Assembly (NCBI RefSeq): GCF_900312745.1
Contig: NZ_OMPD01000014.1
Coordinates: forward strand, 930,001-994,000
Direction of reading: 5' to 3'
DNA length: 64,000 bases
Source of the DNA: Aquimarina sp. AU58
GTDB lineage: Bacteria > Bacteroidota > Bacteroidia > Flavobacteriales > Flavobacteriaceae
Shown: positions 1 to 8,937 of the stretch, in pieces
Numbering within the stretch: position 1 is the first letter of the stretch
Layout of the letters: each line of letters opens with the position of its first letter
Notes under the pieces: generated by a model
Seen by the model: the letters and a program-made list of their open reading frames with translations, nothing else
What the model was told of the DNA's origin: nothing
Database searches by the model: none
Translations under genes and position numbers: made by a program

Positions 1-384
1 TGTACGTGCTTGTTCATAGATAGGCTTCATTAATTCGATCTCTTTTTTCTGAAGATCCTGAAGTGCATTTGTTCTATAATCGTTAATGCTTTTCTCTGTA
101 GCTTGTACTTCTTGTTGTCTTTTTAGATTCTCTTCATCCGTCTTAGTTTCAGCTTCCTGAGAATATTTTTTGATAGTGTTTTGTAATTCTAACACCATAT
201 TTCTAATTTCTGCATCATAGGTCTTATTCAATTTTTCGATCTCACTTTTTGCAGCTTTAAAAGCAGGCATTGCTTCTACTAGCTCTTGCGACGCAATATG
301 CGCTACTTTAGATTGAGCATTCATAAAACTTGAGGTTCCTATGATAAGTGCAATAGCTACTAGTAATGTTCTAAATTGTTTCAT
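1..384 (-). CDS. OmpH/Skp family periplasmic chaperone, partial
   Basis: The gene starts at 384 and runs off the left edge, leaving 128 residues. The start is followed by a signal peptide (MKQFRTLLVAIALIIGTSSF, then a site near MNAQ). The mature part opens with SKVAHIASQELVEAMPAF, the typical OmpH/Skp opening, then becomes a charged coiled coil with a KxxEIxK pattern. Family knowledge: Skp/OmpH trimers hold unfolded outer-membrane proteins in the periplasm for delivery to BamA. It is the last visible gene of the bamA cluster, 46 bp downstream of a second ompH paralogue. Identity is firm; the C-terminus is outside the window. Confidence 0.88.
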   Translation of the reverse strand, partial: MKQFRTLLVAIALIIGTSSFMNAQSKVAHIASQELVEAMPAFKAAKSEIEKLNKTYDAEIRNMVLELQNTIKKYSQEAETKTDEENLKRQQEVQATEKSINDYRTNALQDLQKKEIELMKPIYEQART

Positions 385-430
385 TTGTAAGTATTATTAA
401 AGGGTGTTATAAATTTATAAAATTAATTAT

Positions 431-1288
431 TTAATCATTGTCTTTTCTACTATCAGCATCAGACGATGAGTCATTATTTTTTAGGTTTTCTCTTTGAGTT
501 TTTAAAGTTTTAATAGAATCTTTCTTTCTTTTTTGTAATTCTAACAATCGGGCTCTTCTTTCTTCAAACTCTTTCTTTTTTGCAGCTCTTATAGAATCTC
601 TTTGAGCTTTACGCTCTGCAAGAAGTTGTTCTCTTTCTGATAATCTTTTTTGAGCCTCACGTTCTCTGTCAGATACTTCAGTTTCTTGTTCTGCATTTCT
701 TTTTTCAGCTCTTTCCAGAGCTTTCTTATCTTTCTTACTATTAAGTTGTTTTCTTTTTGAAGCCCTATTTATTCTAAGTAATACCTGATCACTTATATCA
801 AATCGATCTGCAGAATAAAGCATTACCAAATCTGCTGATTTATCAAAAACGAAATCATATTTTTTGTTTTTAGCAATTTCTTGAACGGCTACAAAAACTT
901 GATCCTGTACTGGTTGAACCAATCTCTTTTTTTGAATAAAAAGATCTCCATTAGGGCCAAATCGTTTTTGTTGATATTCTAATATTTCTTTTTCTTTAAA
1001 AAAGATATCTTCTTCTCTTTCTTCGATTAGCTCTTTGGTTAGTAAGACTCTTTCATTATTAAGGTCTTTACGCATTTCTTCAACTTCTTTAAGTTCTGCT
1101 TCTATTTCAACTTTCCATTTTTGAACTTTGGTTTCGAGTTCAGAAGAAGCTTCATTATATTCTGGAACGTTTTCCAGAATATAGCTCATATCAATATAGC
1201 CAATCCTAATACCTTTCTGTGCATGTACTGCGTTTGTGAAAAATAGCCAACTGACTGCTGCAACTAGTAAAAGACCCTTTGTTTTCAT
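431..1288 (-). CDS. OmpH/Skp family outer-membrane protein chaperone
   Basis: A 285-aa protein. I start it at 1288 because MKTKGLLLVAAVSWLFF begins a clear signal peptide ending at VHAQ; an upstream in-frame ATG at 1360 would place 24 non-signal residues before it. The mature protein starts GIRIGYIDMSYILENVPEYN, a classic OmpH motif, then forms long coiled coils. Its C-terminal ~100 residues are a Lys/Arg/Glu-rich helix (KRNAEQETEVSDREREAQKR), longer than in E. coli Skp (~160 aa), a common flavobacterial variant. It lies 35 bp after bamA and 46 bp before a shorter paralogue, so it probably belongs to the same operon and escorts BamA clients. Confidence 0.9.
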   Translation of the reverse strand: MKTKGLLLVAAVSWLFFTNAVHAQKGIRIGYIDMSYILENVPEYNEASSELETKVQKWKVEIEAELKEVEEMRKDLNNERVLLTKELIEEREEDIFFKEKEILEYQQKRFGPNGDLFIQKKRLVQPVQDQVFVAVQEIAKNKKYDFVFDKSADLVMLYSADRFDISDQVLLRINRASKRKQLNSKKDKKALERAEKRNAEQETEVSDREREAQKRLSEREQLLAERKAQRDSIRAAKKKEFEERRARLLELQKRKKDSIKTLKTQRENLKNNDSSSDADSRKDND

Positions 1289-1323
1289 AACTTTGTGTGT
1301 ATATAGAAATAATCGTGCCAAAA

Positions 1324-3954
1324 CTAAAATTGTTGTCCTATAATAAAATGGGTTTCCCATCCATTAGCCTGATTTGTTCCCGGAATAGGATCAAAACCAT
1401 ACCCAAAATCTATACCTAATAACCCAAATGCTGGCATAAAGATACGTAAACCTGCTCCAGCAGAACGACTTAATTGGAAAGGGTTAAAACTTTTAAAGCT
1501 ATCATAAGAGGCTCCACCTTCCAAAAATCCTAGCATATATATTGATGCTGCGGGTTTTAGTGTTATAGGATAACGAAGCTCTAACGAATATTTATTATAA
1601 ATTGTTGCCCCATCGGCATCAAAATCTTGATTATTAGTTCTACTTTGAGGTGTAATAGATTGATTTGGGTACCCTCTTAACGAAACAACCTCACGACCAT
1701 CAAGACTTGTAGCTCCTAATCCATCTCCTCCCAGGAAAAAACGTTCAAAAGGAATATTACCTCTATTGTTATTATATGCACCTAAAAAACCGTACTCGGC
1801 TTTTGTTTTTAGAACCAAAGGCTTTTTTCCAATATTAACTAAACTTGTGTACCAGGTACCATCAAATTTTAGCTTATAGTATTCTAGCCATTTAAAACGC
1901 TCCTGATCGATTTCTCCAATCTCTGTAGCTATTTCAGAGCCTCTTACAAGATCTCTCGAATTACTGCTGTCTAGATTACTTCTTTCTTCTTCTAAAGTAT
2001 CTCTACGGTCTTTTAATTCACCGTAGTCTACGCCATCAAAAAGAGAGTAAGGTACAGAAAGTTTGGCAACAAGATTAAATTCTGATCCACCTGTTGGGAA
2101 AATAGGGTTTACTGTAGTGTTGTTTCTATTGATTCCGATAGTATAGGATAAATCATTAGAAGATCCATTACCAAAAGTAAATAGTCTGGTGTTGTAGTTT
2201 TTAAGATTATAATGTCTTACACTAATGGCTTGAGATAATGTAAAGTAGTTATCTGGCCAATTTAATCTTTTGGCTATTCCTATTGACCCTCCAGTAATAA
2301 GAAATTTACTATCTCTATCTACTTTACGTGTTCTGTTATTAAGTAAGAACTGGATTGTATGAGAGAATGATGTAGAGAGTTGATATGGTCTTTTCCCTCC
2401 TAGCCAAGGTTCTACAAAAGAAAGACTATAGGTTTGAAAAAATCTACTGGCCTGGGCTCTAATTCTAAGCGTTTGACCATCTCCCATGGGTAGGGGACTG
2501 TAAGATTCTTTGTTAAAAATGTTACGTATTGAAAAGTTGCTAAAAGCTAATCCCAGAGTTCCTACAAAACCACCTCCGCCAAAACCTCCCTGAAGCTCAA
2601 TTTGACTAGATCCTTTTTCTACTACAGGGAAATTAATATCAATGGTTCCTGCCTGAGGATTTGCATTTTTAAATTGTGGTTCTAATTGTTCTGGATCAAA
2701 AAAACCTAACTGCCCTAATTCACGAACAGTTCGTACTACAAGGTCTTTACTATAACGTTGGCCTGGTCTGGTTCTAAGTGTTCTATAAATTACATGATCA
2801 TTTGTTTTATCATTTCCGGTAACGGTAATGTGGTCAAAATAGGTCAGTTTTCCTTCACGTATTCTGATTTCAAAATCAAGAGTATCATTATATACTTTTG
2901 TTTCTACAGCATCAATAGAAGAAAATAGATATCCGTTATTTTGATATAAGTTGGTAAGATCATTTGCATCGGGCTTACTATTATCAGCAATTTGTTTTTC
3001 TAAAAGAACACCATTATACACATCTCCTTTTTTGATAACAAGTTGTCGGGCCAATTCTCGGTCGGTATATACGCTATTACCTAGAAATGTGATATTACCA
3101 AAATAATACTTATTCCCTTCTTCAAGATTAAGATTAAGTGATACACTATTGTCATCTTCTATAATCAAACTATCAGAGGTGATACGAGCGTCTCGATATC
3201 CTTTTTCTTTATATTTTGTAATGATATTATCTTTATCTTCCTCGTAATCTGCTCGGATATATTTTGATCGTTTCCAGAATCTTAGAAATTTCTTACGCTT
3301 GGTATTTTTCATAGCCCTGCGCACCTTTGCATCAGAAAGTTGCTCGTTTCCTTCTATGTTGATTTTATCAACTTTAACCCGATCTCCTTTGTCGATCAGA
3401 ACTACCATATTTACCTTGTTGCTTACAACGGTATCTTTAATAGGAATGGTGTTGATAGCAACTTTTGTGTTTAGAAATCCGTCTTTTTTATACTTATTAG
3501 TAATAAAATTACGAGTTGTGGTTATCAGATTTTCTGTAACCTTTGCACCTTTGGTTAGCCCATTATCTTTAATTAACTCTTCGGATTTACGTTTTTTAAT
3601 TCCTTGAATACGGGCTTCGTTTAACTCAGGTACTTCCTGTATATTAATTTCGAGATCAGCAACGTCTCCTTCTACATTACTAATGTAGAAGTTAATATCA
3701 CTAAATAATTCGAGATCCCATAATTTCTTAATGACTTTACTTATTCGATCTCCCGGAAGAAAAATACGTTCTCCTTTTCTAAGACCGGTAAAAGTAATTA
3801 CTGTATTTTCATTGTAACTGGTAATCCCGGTAACTTTAATATCGCCAATAATATATTCTTTCCCGTTAGCACCAGGTAAATTTTGTGCAGAAAGTGATGT
3901 TGATATTAATAAGGCGAGTAACGTAAAATACGTAATAGGTAGTTTTTTTGTCAT
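1324..3954 (-). CDS. bamA: Outer-membrane protein assembly factor BamA
   Basis: An 876-aa Omp85 protein that folds and inserts beta-barrel proteins into the outer membrane. The start at 3954 (MTKKLPITYFTLLALLIS) gives a signal peptide cleaved after SLSAQ; longer in-frame starts would run into uppS. Five POTRA-like repeats fill roughly residues 25-440 (for example YIIGDIKVTGITSYNENTV). The C-terminal barrel carries the LRGYP element of the lid loop (EVVSLRGYPNQSITPQ) and ends GWETHFIIGQQF, a terminal beta-signal with aromatic Phe. A charged Glu/Arg-rich insertion (DTLEEERSNLDSSNSRDLV) lies in the barrel region. Only 4 bp separate it from uppS, and ompH follows. Confidence 0.96.
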   Translation of the reverse strand: MTKKLPITYFTLLALLISTSLSAQNLPGANGKEYIIGDIKVTGITSYNENTVITFTGLRKGERIFLPGDRISKVIKKLWDLELFSDINFYISNVEGDVADLEINIQEVPELNEARIQGIKKRKSEELIKDNGLTKGAKVTENLITTTRNFITNKYKKDGFLNTKVAINTIPIKDTVVSNKVNMVVLIDKGDRVKVDKINIEGNEQLSDAKVRRAMKNTKRKKFLRFWKRSKYIRADYEEDKDNIITKYKEKGYRDARITSDSLIIEDDNSVSLNLNLEEGNKYYFGNITFLGNSVYTDRELARQLVIKKGDVYNGVLLEKQIADNSKPDANDLTNLYQNNGYLFSSIDAVETKVYNDTLDFEIRIREGKLTYFDHITVTGNDKTNDHVIYRTLRTRPGQRYSKDLVVRTVRELGQLGFFDPEQLEPQFKNANPQAGTIDINFPVVEKGSSQIELQGGFGGGGFVGTLGLAFSNFSIRNIFNKESYSPLPMGDGQTLRIRAQASRFFQTYSLSFVEPWLGGKRPYQLSTSFSHTIQFLLNNRTRKVDRDSKFLITGGSIGIAKRLNWPDNYFTLSQAISVRHYNLKNYNTRLFTFGNGSSNDLSYTIGINRNNTTVNPIFPTGGSEFNLVAKLSVPYSLFDGVDYGELKDRRDTLEEERSNLDSSNSRDLVRGSEIATEIGEIDQERFKWLEYYKLKFDGTWYTSLVNIGKKPLVLKTKAEYGFLGAYNNNRGNIPFERFFLGGDGLGATSLDGREVVSLRGYPNQSITPQSRTNNQDFDADGATIYNKYSLELRYPITLKPAASIYMLGFLEGGASYDSFKSFNPFQLSRSAGAGLRIFMPAFGLLGIDFGYGFDPIPGTNQANGWETHFIIGQQF

Positions 3955-3958
3955 TTCT

Positions 3959-4696
3959 TTAACTGAGCTGCTCACTAGTTTTTCCAAATCTTCTTTCTCT
4001 TTTTTGATAATTGTATATGGCCTCAAATAAATCGGCTTTTTTAAAGTCCGGCCATAAAATTTCTGTAAAATATAATTCTGCATACGCAATTTGCCATAGT
4101 AAAAAATTACTGATACGTTGTTCCCCACTGGTACGTATCAATAAGTCCACATCGGGTAGGTCTTTTGTATACAAATGCTCATTAATGACTGATTCATTTA
4201 TAAGATGTGGCGAAATTACACCATTTTTAACTTTAATACTTATTTCTTTGATAGTTTTTATGAGCTCTTCTCTACTTCCGTAGCTTAGAGCCAGAGTAAG
4301 TGTCATATGTGTATTGGATTTGGTCTTTTCAATAACTTCTAAAAGTTCTACTCTTGCTTTTTTGGGAAGCGACTGCAAGTTTCCAATAGCATTAAGTTTA
4401 ATATTATTATCCTGAAGTGTTTTGATTTCCTTTTTTAAGGAATTCACCAAAAGTTTCATTAAGGTATCTACTTCAAGTTTTGGTCTATTCCAGTTTTCTG
4501 TAGAAAAAGCATATAATGTAAGATATTTAACACCTATCTCTGCACTGCTTTCTACAGCTTCTTTAACTGCTTTAGTTCCGTTTTCGTGGCCAACGGCTCT
4601 AAATAGACCTTTCTTTTTGGCCCATCGACCATTGCCATCCATAATAATGGCAACGTGCTGTGGGATATTAGAGTTTAATTGTTTTTTATCAATCAT
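3959..4696 (-). CDS. uppS: Isoprenyl transferase / undecaprenyl diphosphate synthase
   Basis: A 245-aa cis-prenyltransferase that condenses farnesyl-PP with isopentenyl-PP to make undecaprenyl-PP, the lipid carrier for peptidoglycan and O-antigen. I start it at MIDKKQLNSNIPQHV (4696); it would otherwise overlap DUF6089. The catalytic Asp lies in HVAIIMDGNGRWAKK (Asp20). Region III (LTLYAFSTENWNRP) and region V (DLLIRTSGEQRISNFLLWQ) are intact, as is the FTEILWPDF motif. Length is standard. It sits 2 bp after DUF6089 and 4 bp before bamA, so tight co-transcription is likely. Confidence 0.97.
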   Translation of the reverse strand: MIDKKQLNSNIPQHVAIIMDGNGRWAKKKGLFRAVGHENGTKAVKEAVESSAEIGVKYLTLYAFSTENWNRPKLEVDTLMKLLVNSLKKEIKTLQDNNIKLNAIGNLQSLPKKARVELLEVIEKTKSNTHMTLTLALSYGSREELIKTIKEISIKVKNGVISPHLINESVINEHLYTKDLPDVDLLIRTSGEQRISNFLLWQIAYAELYFTEILWPDFKKADLFEAIYNYQKRERRFGKTSEQLS

Positions 4697-4698
4697 TT

Positions 4699-5376
4699 TT
4701 AGAAAGCACAAAAACATGGTATTCTACCCCAGGTATACGATATTGTTATACCTGTAAATACATACCAGTCATTGTTATTTAAATTACCAAATCCTGTTCC
4801 ATACCTATCATCAGGATTACTGCCGTCAAGGTTATCAGTAAATGTGTATCTGGCACCTATTTCTGCACCAAACACAAAATTTCTACCTAATGTTTTTTTA
4901 ATCCCTAAAACCATAGGGATCGCGAAACTCCATTTATCTGCATATGCGTCGATTTGATTATTCGCATCAACAGCTAATGCACCATAATTAAATGTAGTAA
5001 TTCCTGTATATAGATAAGGGGTAAATTGGGATTCTCCGTCGTAAAGATACCAATCCCAGAAATTAAATTCCATTCCTAGTGATATTTCTTTTACAGAATT
5101 GCTAAAACTTAGTCCTCTTTGTTTTCTTCTATCATCTCCTTTATCGTCATTAGCATTGAGTTTGGCATATAAAAATGAAGCTCTAAAAGCATGTCGTTTA
5201 CTTCGATTCCATTTTCCGATAGCTCCAAAAGCGACATTATTAGGTGAAATATAGTATGTAGATCCTACATCTCCTATATAGTTAGCTCCTCCAGCCATCA
5301 AACCTACTTCGTAAGTTTGTGATGTGATTGGTTGTACAAAAAATACAACAATTATAAGTGATGCTAAGTATCTCAT
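4699..5376 (-). CDS. DUF6089 family outer-membrane beta-barrel protein
   Basis: A 225-aa exported protein. MRYLASLIIVVFFVQPITSQ is a signal peptide, followed by YEVGLMAGGANYIGDVG, the opening typical of DUF6089. Alternating aromatic strands (WYVFTGITISYTWGR) indicate a small outer-membrane beta barrel of about eight strands. The biochemical role is unknown. In Flavobacteriaceae this family is regularly encoded immediately upstream of uppS and bamA, as here (2 bp gap), which suggests a link with envelope assembly. A perfect TATATTTG -7 element lies about 20 bp upstream of its start, so it probably heads the uppS-bamA-ompH transcript. Confidence 0.85.
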   Translation of the reverse strand: MRYLASLIIVVFFVQPITSQTYEVGLMAGGANYIGDVGSTYYISPNNVAFGAIGKWNRSKRHAFRASFLYAKLNANDDKGDDRRKQRGLSFSNSVKEISLGMEFNFWDWYLYDGESQFTPYLYTGITTFNYGALAVDANNQIDAYADKWSFAIPMVLGIKKTLGRNFVFGAEIGARYTFTDNLDGSNPDDRYGTGFGNLNNNDWYVFTGITISYTWGRIPCFCAF

Positions 5377-5393
5377 AGATTTTCAAAAGTTTG

Positions 5394-5422
5394 CAAATAT
5401 AACAATTAACTTTAGTACACAA
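5394..5422 (-). promoter_or_regulatory. Promoter of the DUF6089-uppS-bamA-ompH operon
   Basis: On the minus strand TATATTTG (5401-5394) matches the Bacteroidota -7 consensus TAnnTTTG exactly. A TTG (5422-5420) lies 18 nt upstream, in the position of the -33 element. The start codon at 5376 follows closely, giving a leader of only about 12-15 nt. Confidence 0.6.
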
Positions 5423-5475
5423 GAATTTGAGTAAAATAGTATGAATAAAAAACACTTTTTAGTACATTTTATTGT

Positions 5476-6360
5476 TCAATTGCGTTTATCTTCCCCCCAA
5501 AGCATCTTTTTACGCAATGTTTTTAGAAAGCTTTCATCTTGCAGAACTACCATATTAATTTTGAATGGAGCTTTTTTAATGACTACTGTAGCTTCATTTG
5601 GTAGTGTGTGTATTCTTGAGTCTAAAGAAATTAAGTAGGTGTCTTCTCTTCCTGTAACCTGTAATTTGATTTCTTGATTATCGGGTATAACAAGGGGTCT
5701 TACATTAAGATTATGTGGAGCAATAGGAGTTAACACCATGCTTTCTGCATCAGGCATCATTACCGGGCCACCACAACTTAATGAGTATCCTGTAGAACCG
5801 GTAGGAGTAGAAACAATTAAACCATCTGCCCAATATGAAGTAAGAAATTCATTGTTAAGAGTGGTATGTACAGTAATCATAGAAGTTGTATTTCTTCGAC
5901 TTACTGCAATTTCATTCATTGCAAAGTTTAATACCCCAAACTCTTCTGTTGCAGGTAAAGTTTCTACCGTTACGAGGCTTCTTGAAGAAATATAAAACTT
6001 TTTGTCAAGGATGAGTGCTATAGTATCTTTAATTTCTTCTTTTTGAATGGTAGCCAAAAAACCTAATCTTCCGGTATTGATCCCTGCAATTGGGATTCCT
6101 AAATCTCGAACATAGGTGATCGTTTTGAGAATAGTGCCGTCTCCTCCAATACTAAAAAAAAGATCATACGATGTATCCAGTTCTTCAAAAGTGCTAAAAT
6201 GAGAATATGTTTTATCTATTTCATCATGAAGATTTATCAATTCAAGAAAATTTTTCTCAATTACAACTTCTACACCGTTTTTGTCAAGAGTTTCTAATAA
6301 CTGTTGAATGTAGATTCCAGAATTTTCATGATAGAACTGCCCGTATATACCGATCTTCAT
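5476..6360 (-). CDS. nadK: NAD kinase
   Basis: A 294-aa NAD kinase, phosphorylating NAD to NADP in the cytoplasm. It starts MKIGIYGQFY. The diagnostic GGDGT motif is at residues 72-76, followed by ILKTI; NE occurs in FAMNEIAVSRR; and the Gly-rich loop is ADGLIVSTPTGSTGYSLS. Length matches the bacterial family (about 290-300 aa). It lies between the CBS-domain gene (44 bp upstream) and the DUF6089 cluster (about 100 bp downstream, with its own promoter), a common flavobacterial order. No unusual residues are seen. Confidence 0.97.
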   Translation of the reverse strand: MKIGIYGQFYHENSGIYIQQLLETLDKNGVEVVIEKNFLELINLHDEIDKTYSHFSTFEELDTSYDLFFSIGGDGTILKTITYVRDLGIPIAGINTGRLGFLATIQKEEIKDTIALILDKKFYISSRSLVTVETLPATEEFGVLNFAMNEIAVSRRNTTSMITVHTTLNNEFLTSYWADGLIVSTPTGSTGYSLSCGGPVMMPDAESMVLTPIAPHNLNVRPLVIPDNQEIKLQVTGREDTYLISLDSRIHTLPNEATVVIKKAPFKINMVVLQDESFLKTLRKKMLWGEDKRN

Positions 6361-6404
6361 TATAATTTGATTTGTGTTGTTAGTATTGGATTAGGCAAAC
6401 TGTT

Positions 6405-7061
6405 CTATATATTAAGGTATTTTGCTAAATATTGGGATCTTTCTTTAAGATTTGTCAAAAATGTATCTTCTTGATGCTTTGAAACAATATTGTAGCTGTA
6501 TCTTCTAAATGTTTGTACGATATTATTAATGTCAGTATCACTAATCTTTAGTGTTATCTGGGCGACATCATTTTTCATATTCGATATAAATAAACCCAAT
6601 ACTTTGGCATTATTTGATTCTACAATTTGCGAAATTTCACTAAAAGAATAATCCAGAACTCCTTTTTCTACTATTAAAATATTACCAGGCTCACTAAGAA
6701 ACGGGGTTTCGTTAAAAAGATTCATGATATCACCAAGTTCAAAAAAGCCTAAATAACTGTTGTTGTCATCTAGTACTGGCATAATGTTAGAATTGCTCTG
6801 TGCGAAAGATTCTAGAATATCCAACCAGTTATCACCTTCTCTTACATAAAACCCTTCAAGGGCATATTGATAAGCATCCAAAGTTTTATCGGTTTCAAAA
6901 CATCGGATATCTGCTTCAGAAATGCACCCTAAATATATATTCTGTTTTATAACAGGGAAATGGGTATAGGTAAGTTCGTTAAATAGCAGTTGTGCCTCTG
7001 TTACTTTGACAGCTACGTCAAGAGGTTCTATTTCATTAACTATGTACAAATTCGTCTTCAT
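6405..7061 (-). CDS. CBS domain-containing protein
   Basis: A 218-aa cytoplasmic protein with two CBS-like segments in its first 130 residues: VKVTEAQLLFNELTYTHFPV and, after YVREGDNWLDILESFAQ, the second motif SNIMPVLDDNNSYLGFFEL. CBS pairs usually bind adenosyl ligands and regulate an attached or partner domain. The C-terminal ~80 residues (IVEKGVLDYSFSEISQIVES) look like an ACT-type alpha/beta fold, but that is inference. Target unknown. It is 44 bp upstream of nadK on the same strand, so a link with nucleotide metabolism is plausible. Its leader contains a GCCCCAAAA motif also seen before two other genes here. Confidence 0.8.
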   Translation of the reverse strand: MKTNLYIVNEIEPLDVAVKVTEAQLLFNELTYTHFPVIKQNIYLGCISEADIRCFETDKTLDAYQYALEGFYVREGDNWLDILESFAQSNSNIMPVLDDNNSYLGFFELGDIMNLFNETPFLSEPGNILIVEKGVLDYSFSEISQIVESNNAKVLGLFISNMKNDVAQITLKISDTDINNIVQTFRRYSYNIVSKHQEDTFLTNLKERSQYLAKYLNI

Positions 7062-7127
7062 AACTTTTTTGGGGCTATATTATGCAAAATAATCAAAAAA
7101 TATACAATCAAGGCGTTCTCAACTTTG

Positions 7128-7135
7128 TATTTTTG
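7128..7135 (+). promoter_or_regulatory. Candidate -7 promoter element for pdxJ
   Basis: TATTTTTG matches TAnnTTTG exactly, 27 bp before the pdxJ ATG. No convincing -33 TTG is seen at the expected distance, so support rests on the -7 element and position. Confidence 0.45.
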
Positions 7136-7162
7136 CTTTTTTAGTAAAAGACATCAAAAACC

Positions 7163-7876
7163 ATGACAAAGTTAAGTGTTAACGTTAATAAAATTGCAAC
7201 TTTACGTAATTCAAGAGGAGGGAATGCTCCTAATTTAATACAGGTAGCCACCGATATTCAGCATTTTGGAGGAGAAGGAATTACAATTCATCCAAGACCA
7301 GATGAGAGACATATACGATATCAAGATGCGTATGATCTAAAGCCAATTGTACATACAGAGTATAATATAGAGGGAAATCCTATTCCTAAGTTTGTAGAGT
7401 TGGTATTAGCTGTTAAGCCAACGCAGGTTACTTTGGTTCCTGATGCAGAGGATGCTATAACGAGTAATGCAGGTTGGAATACAAAAAAACATGAAAGTTT
7501 TTTGAAAGAAGTAATATCTGAATTTAAGCGTAATGATATTAGAACCTCAATATTTGTAGATCCCATTTCCGAGATGATAGAAGGTGCTGTAAGTACAGGA
7601 GCAGATAGAATTGAATTGTATACCGAAGAATTTGCTTCAGAATACGCAAAAGGAAATTTGAAAGCAATACAGCCGTATTCGGATTGTGCTCAACAAGCAA
7701 TTGATCTTGGGATCGGAGTAAATGCAGGTCATGATCTCTCTTTGGATAATATTAAGTTTTTTAAAGAAAATATCCCTGGACTTCTTGAGGTCTCTATTGG
7801 GCATGCTTTGATAAGCGAATCTATATATCTGGGATTAGAGAATGTAGTTAATATGTATTTACATCGTTTAAAGTAA
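7163..7876 (+). CDS. pdxJ: Pyridoxine 5'-phosphate synthase
   Basis: A 237-aa TIM-barrel enzyme condensing 3-amino-2-oxopropyl phosphate with 1-deoxyxylulose 5-phosphate to give pyridoxine 5'-phosphate, the last ring-forming step of DXP-dependent vitamin B6 synthesis. Motifs include LSVNVNKIATLRNSRGG at the N-terminus, GGEGITIHPRPDERHI, the TLVPDAEDAITSNAGW segment, FVDPISEMI, GVNAGHDLSLDNI and EVSIGHALISESIYLG. Length is normal. It is transcribed divergently from the CBS gene and followed 11 bp later by an alpha/beta hydrolase gene, probably co-transcribed. Confidence 0.97.
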   Translation: MTKLSVNVNKIATLRNSRGGNAPNLIQVATDIQHFGGEGITIHPRPDERHIRYQDAYDLKPIVHTEYNIEGNPIPKFVELVLAVKPTQVTLVPDAEDAITSNAGWNTKKHESFLKEVISEFKRNDIRTSIFVDPISEMIEGAVSTGADRIELYTEEFASEYAKGNLKAIQPYSDCAQQAIDLGIGVNAGHDLSLDNIKFFKENIPGLLEVSIGHALISESIYLGLENVVNMYLHRLK

Positions 7877-7887
7877 AGCTGTAGATA

Positions 7888-8655
7888 ATGAAGTTACATG
7901 CAAATGTTTTTGGCGAAGGGCAACCTTTTATAATCCTTCATGGGTTTTTAGGAACGGGAGATAACTGGAAGACACTTGGGAAGAAAATCTCTGAACAAGG
8001 ATTTCAGGTTCATTTGGTAGATCAACGAAATCATGGTAGAAGCCCTCATAGTGATGAGTTTAATTATGATATCCTTGCAGGTGATTTAGCGACGTACTGC
8101 GAAGAACACCATTTGCAGAACTGTAATATTTTGGGGCACTCTATGGGAGGGAAGACAGTAATGCTTTTCGCATCAAAATACCCTGGTTTGATTGATCATT
8201 TAATTGTGGCAGATATAGGGCCGAAATATTATCCATTACATCATCAGGATATTTTAGATGGGTTAAGTGCTTTAGATTTTGAAGTTTTAAAATCCAGAGG
8301 AGAAGTGGATCACGAGTTAAGCATGTATGTACCTGATACAGGTGTACGAATGTTTCTTCTTAAAAATCTGTACTGGAAAGATAAGGGAGTTCTCGGGCTG
8401 CGAATGAATTTGGAAGCATTGATGAAAAATGCTCACGAAATAGGAGTAGAACTACCAGAACAATATAGTTATTCTGGACATACTCTCTTTCTAAAAGGAG
8501 AGCGATCTAATTATATTTTGGAAGAAGATGAACCCGGAATAAAAAAGCAATTCCCTAATTCAAAAATCGGGGAAATTTCAAACGCAGGTCATTGGTTGCA
8601 TGCCGAAAACCCGATTAATTTTTTGGAAGAAGTGTTAGAATTCGTCAAAAAATAG
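7888..8655 (+). CDS. Alpha/beta-fold hydrolase (YbfF-type esterase)
   Basis: A 255-aa cytoplasmic hydrolase. HGFLGTGDNWKTLGKKI gives the oxyanion-hole HGF region, VDQRNHGRSPHS is the strand-4 element typical of the YbfF/ABHD11 branch, and the nucleophile elbow is GHSMGG with Ser85. The catalytic His is in SNAGHWLHAENP near the C-terminus. Substrate is unknown; relatives hydrolyse short acyl or thioester substrates. It has no signal peptide. It follows pdxJ by 11 bp, which suggests one transcript rather than a shared pathway. Confidence 0.85.
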   Translation: MKLHANVFGEGQPFIILHGFLGTGDNWKTLGKKISEQGFQVHLVDQRNHGRSPHSDEFNYDILAGDLATYCEEHHLQNCNILGHSMGGKTVMLFASKYPGLIDHLIVADIGPKYYPLHHQDILDGLSALDFEVLKSRGEVDHELSMYVPDTGVRMFLLKNLYWKDKGVLGLRMNLEALMKNAHEIGVELPEQYSYSGHTLFLKGERSNYILEEDEPGIKKQFPNSKIGEISNAGHWLHAENPINFLEEVLEFVKK

Positions 8656-8937
8656 AGAAAAAATGCTATGTATGCATAATATTTTGATGAATTCGTTGGA
8701 TAATTAGTATTTTCTTTTAAATTTGGAAAATCAAATTTTAATATAGAACTTATCTAAACTTTTTGTTTACCTACGAATTTTACATTTTGGCCCTTAAATT
8801 TTTGTGTCTTTACCATAATATGGCATGGTGATGCTCTCATGAAACCTTTTATTCTAGATTAGCCGCCAAAATTTTTTACTCACAAACAAAAAAGTAGACA
8901 AGTTCATTCTAACATAACAAACAATACTAAATTAATT

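Noticed and set aside
1324..4128. Longer BamA with an N-terminal extension from 4128
   Set aside because: The extension overlaps uppS and precedes a perfect signal peptide at MTKKLPITYF; start at 3954 is better.
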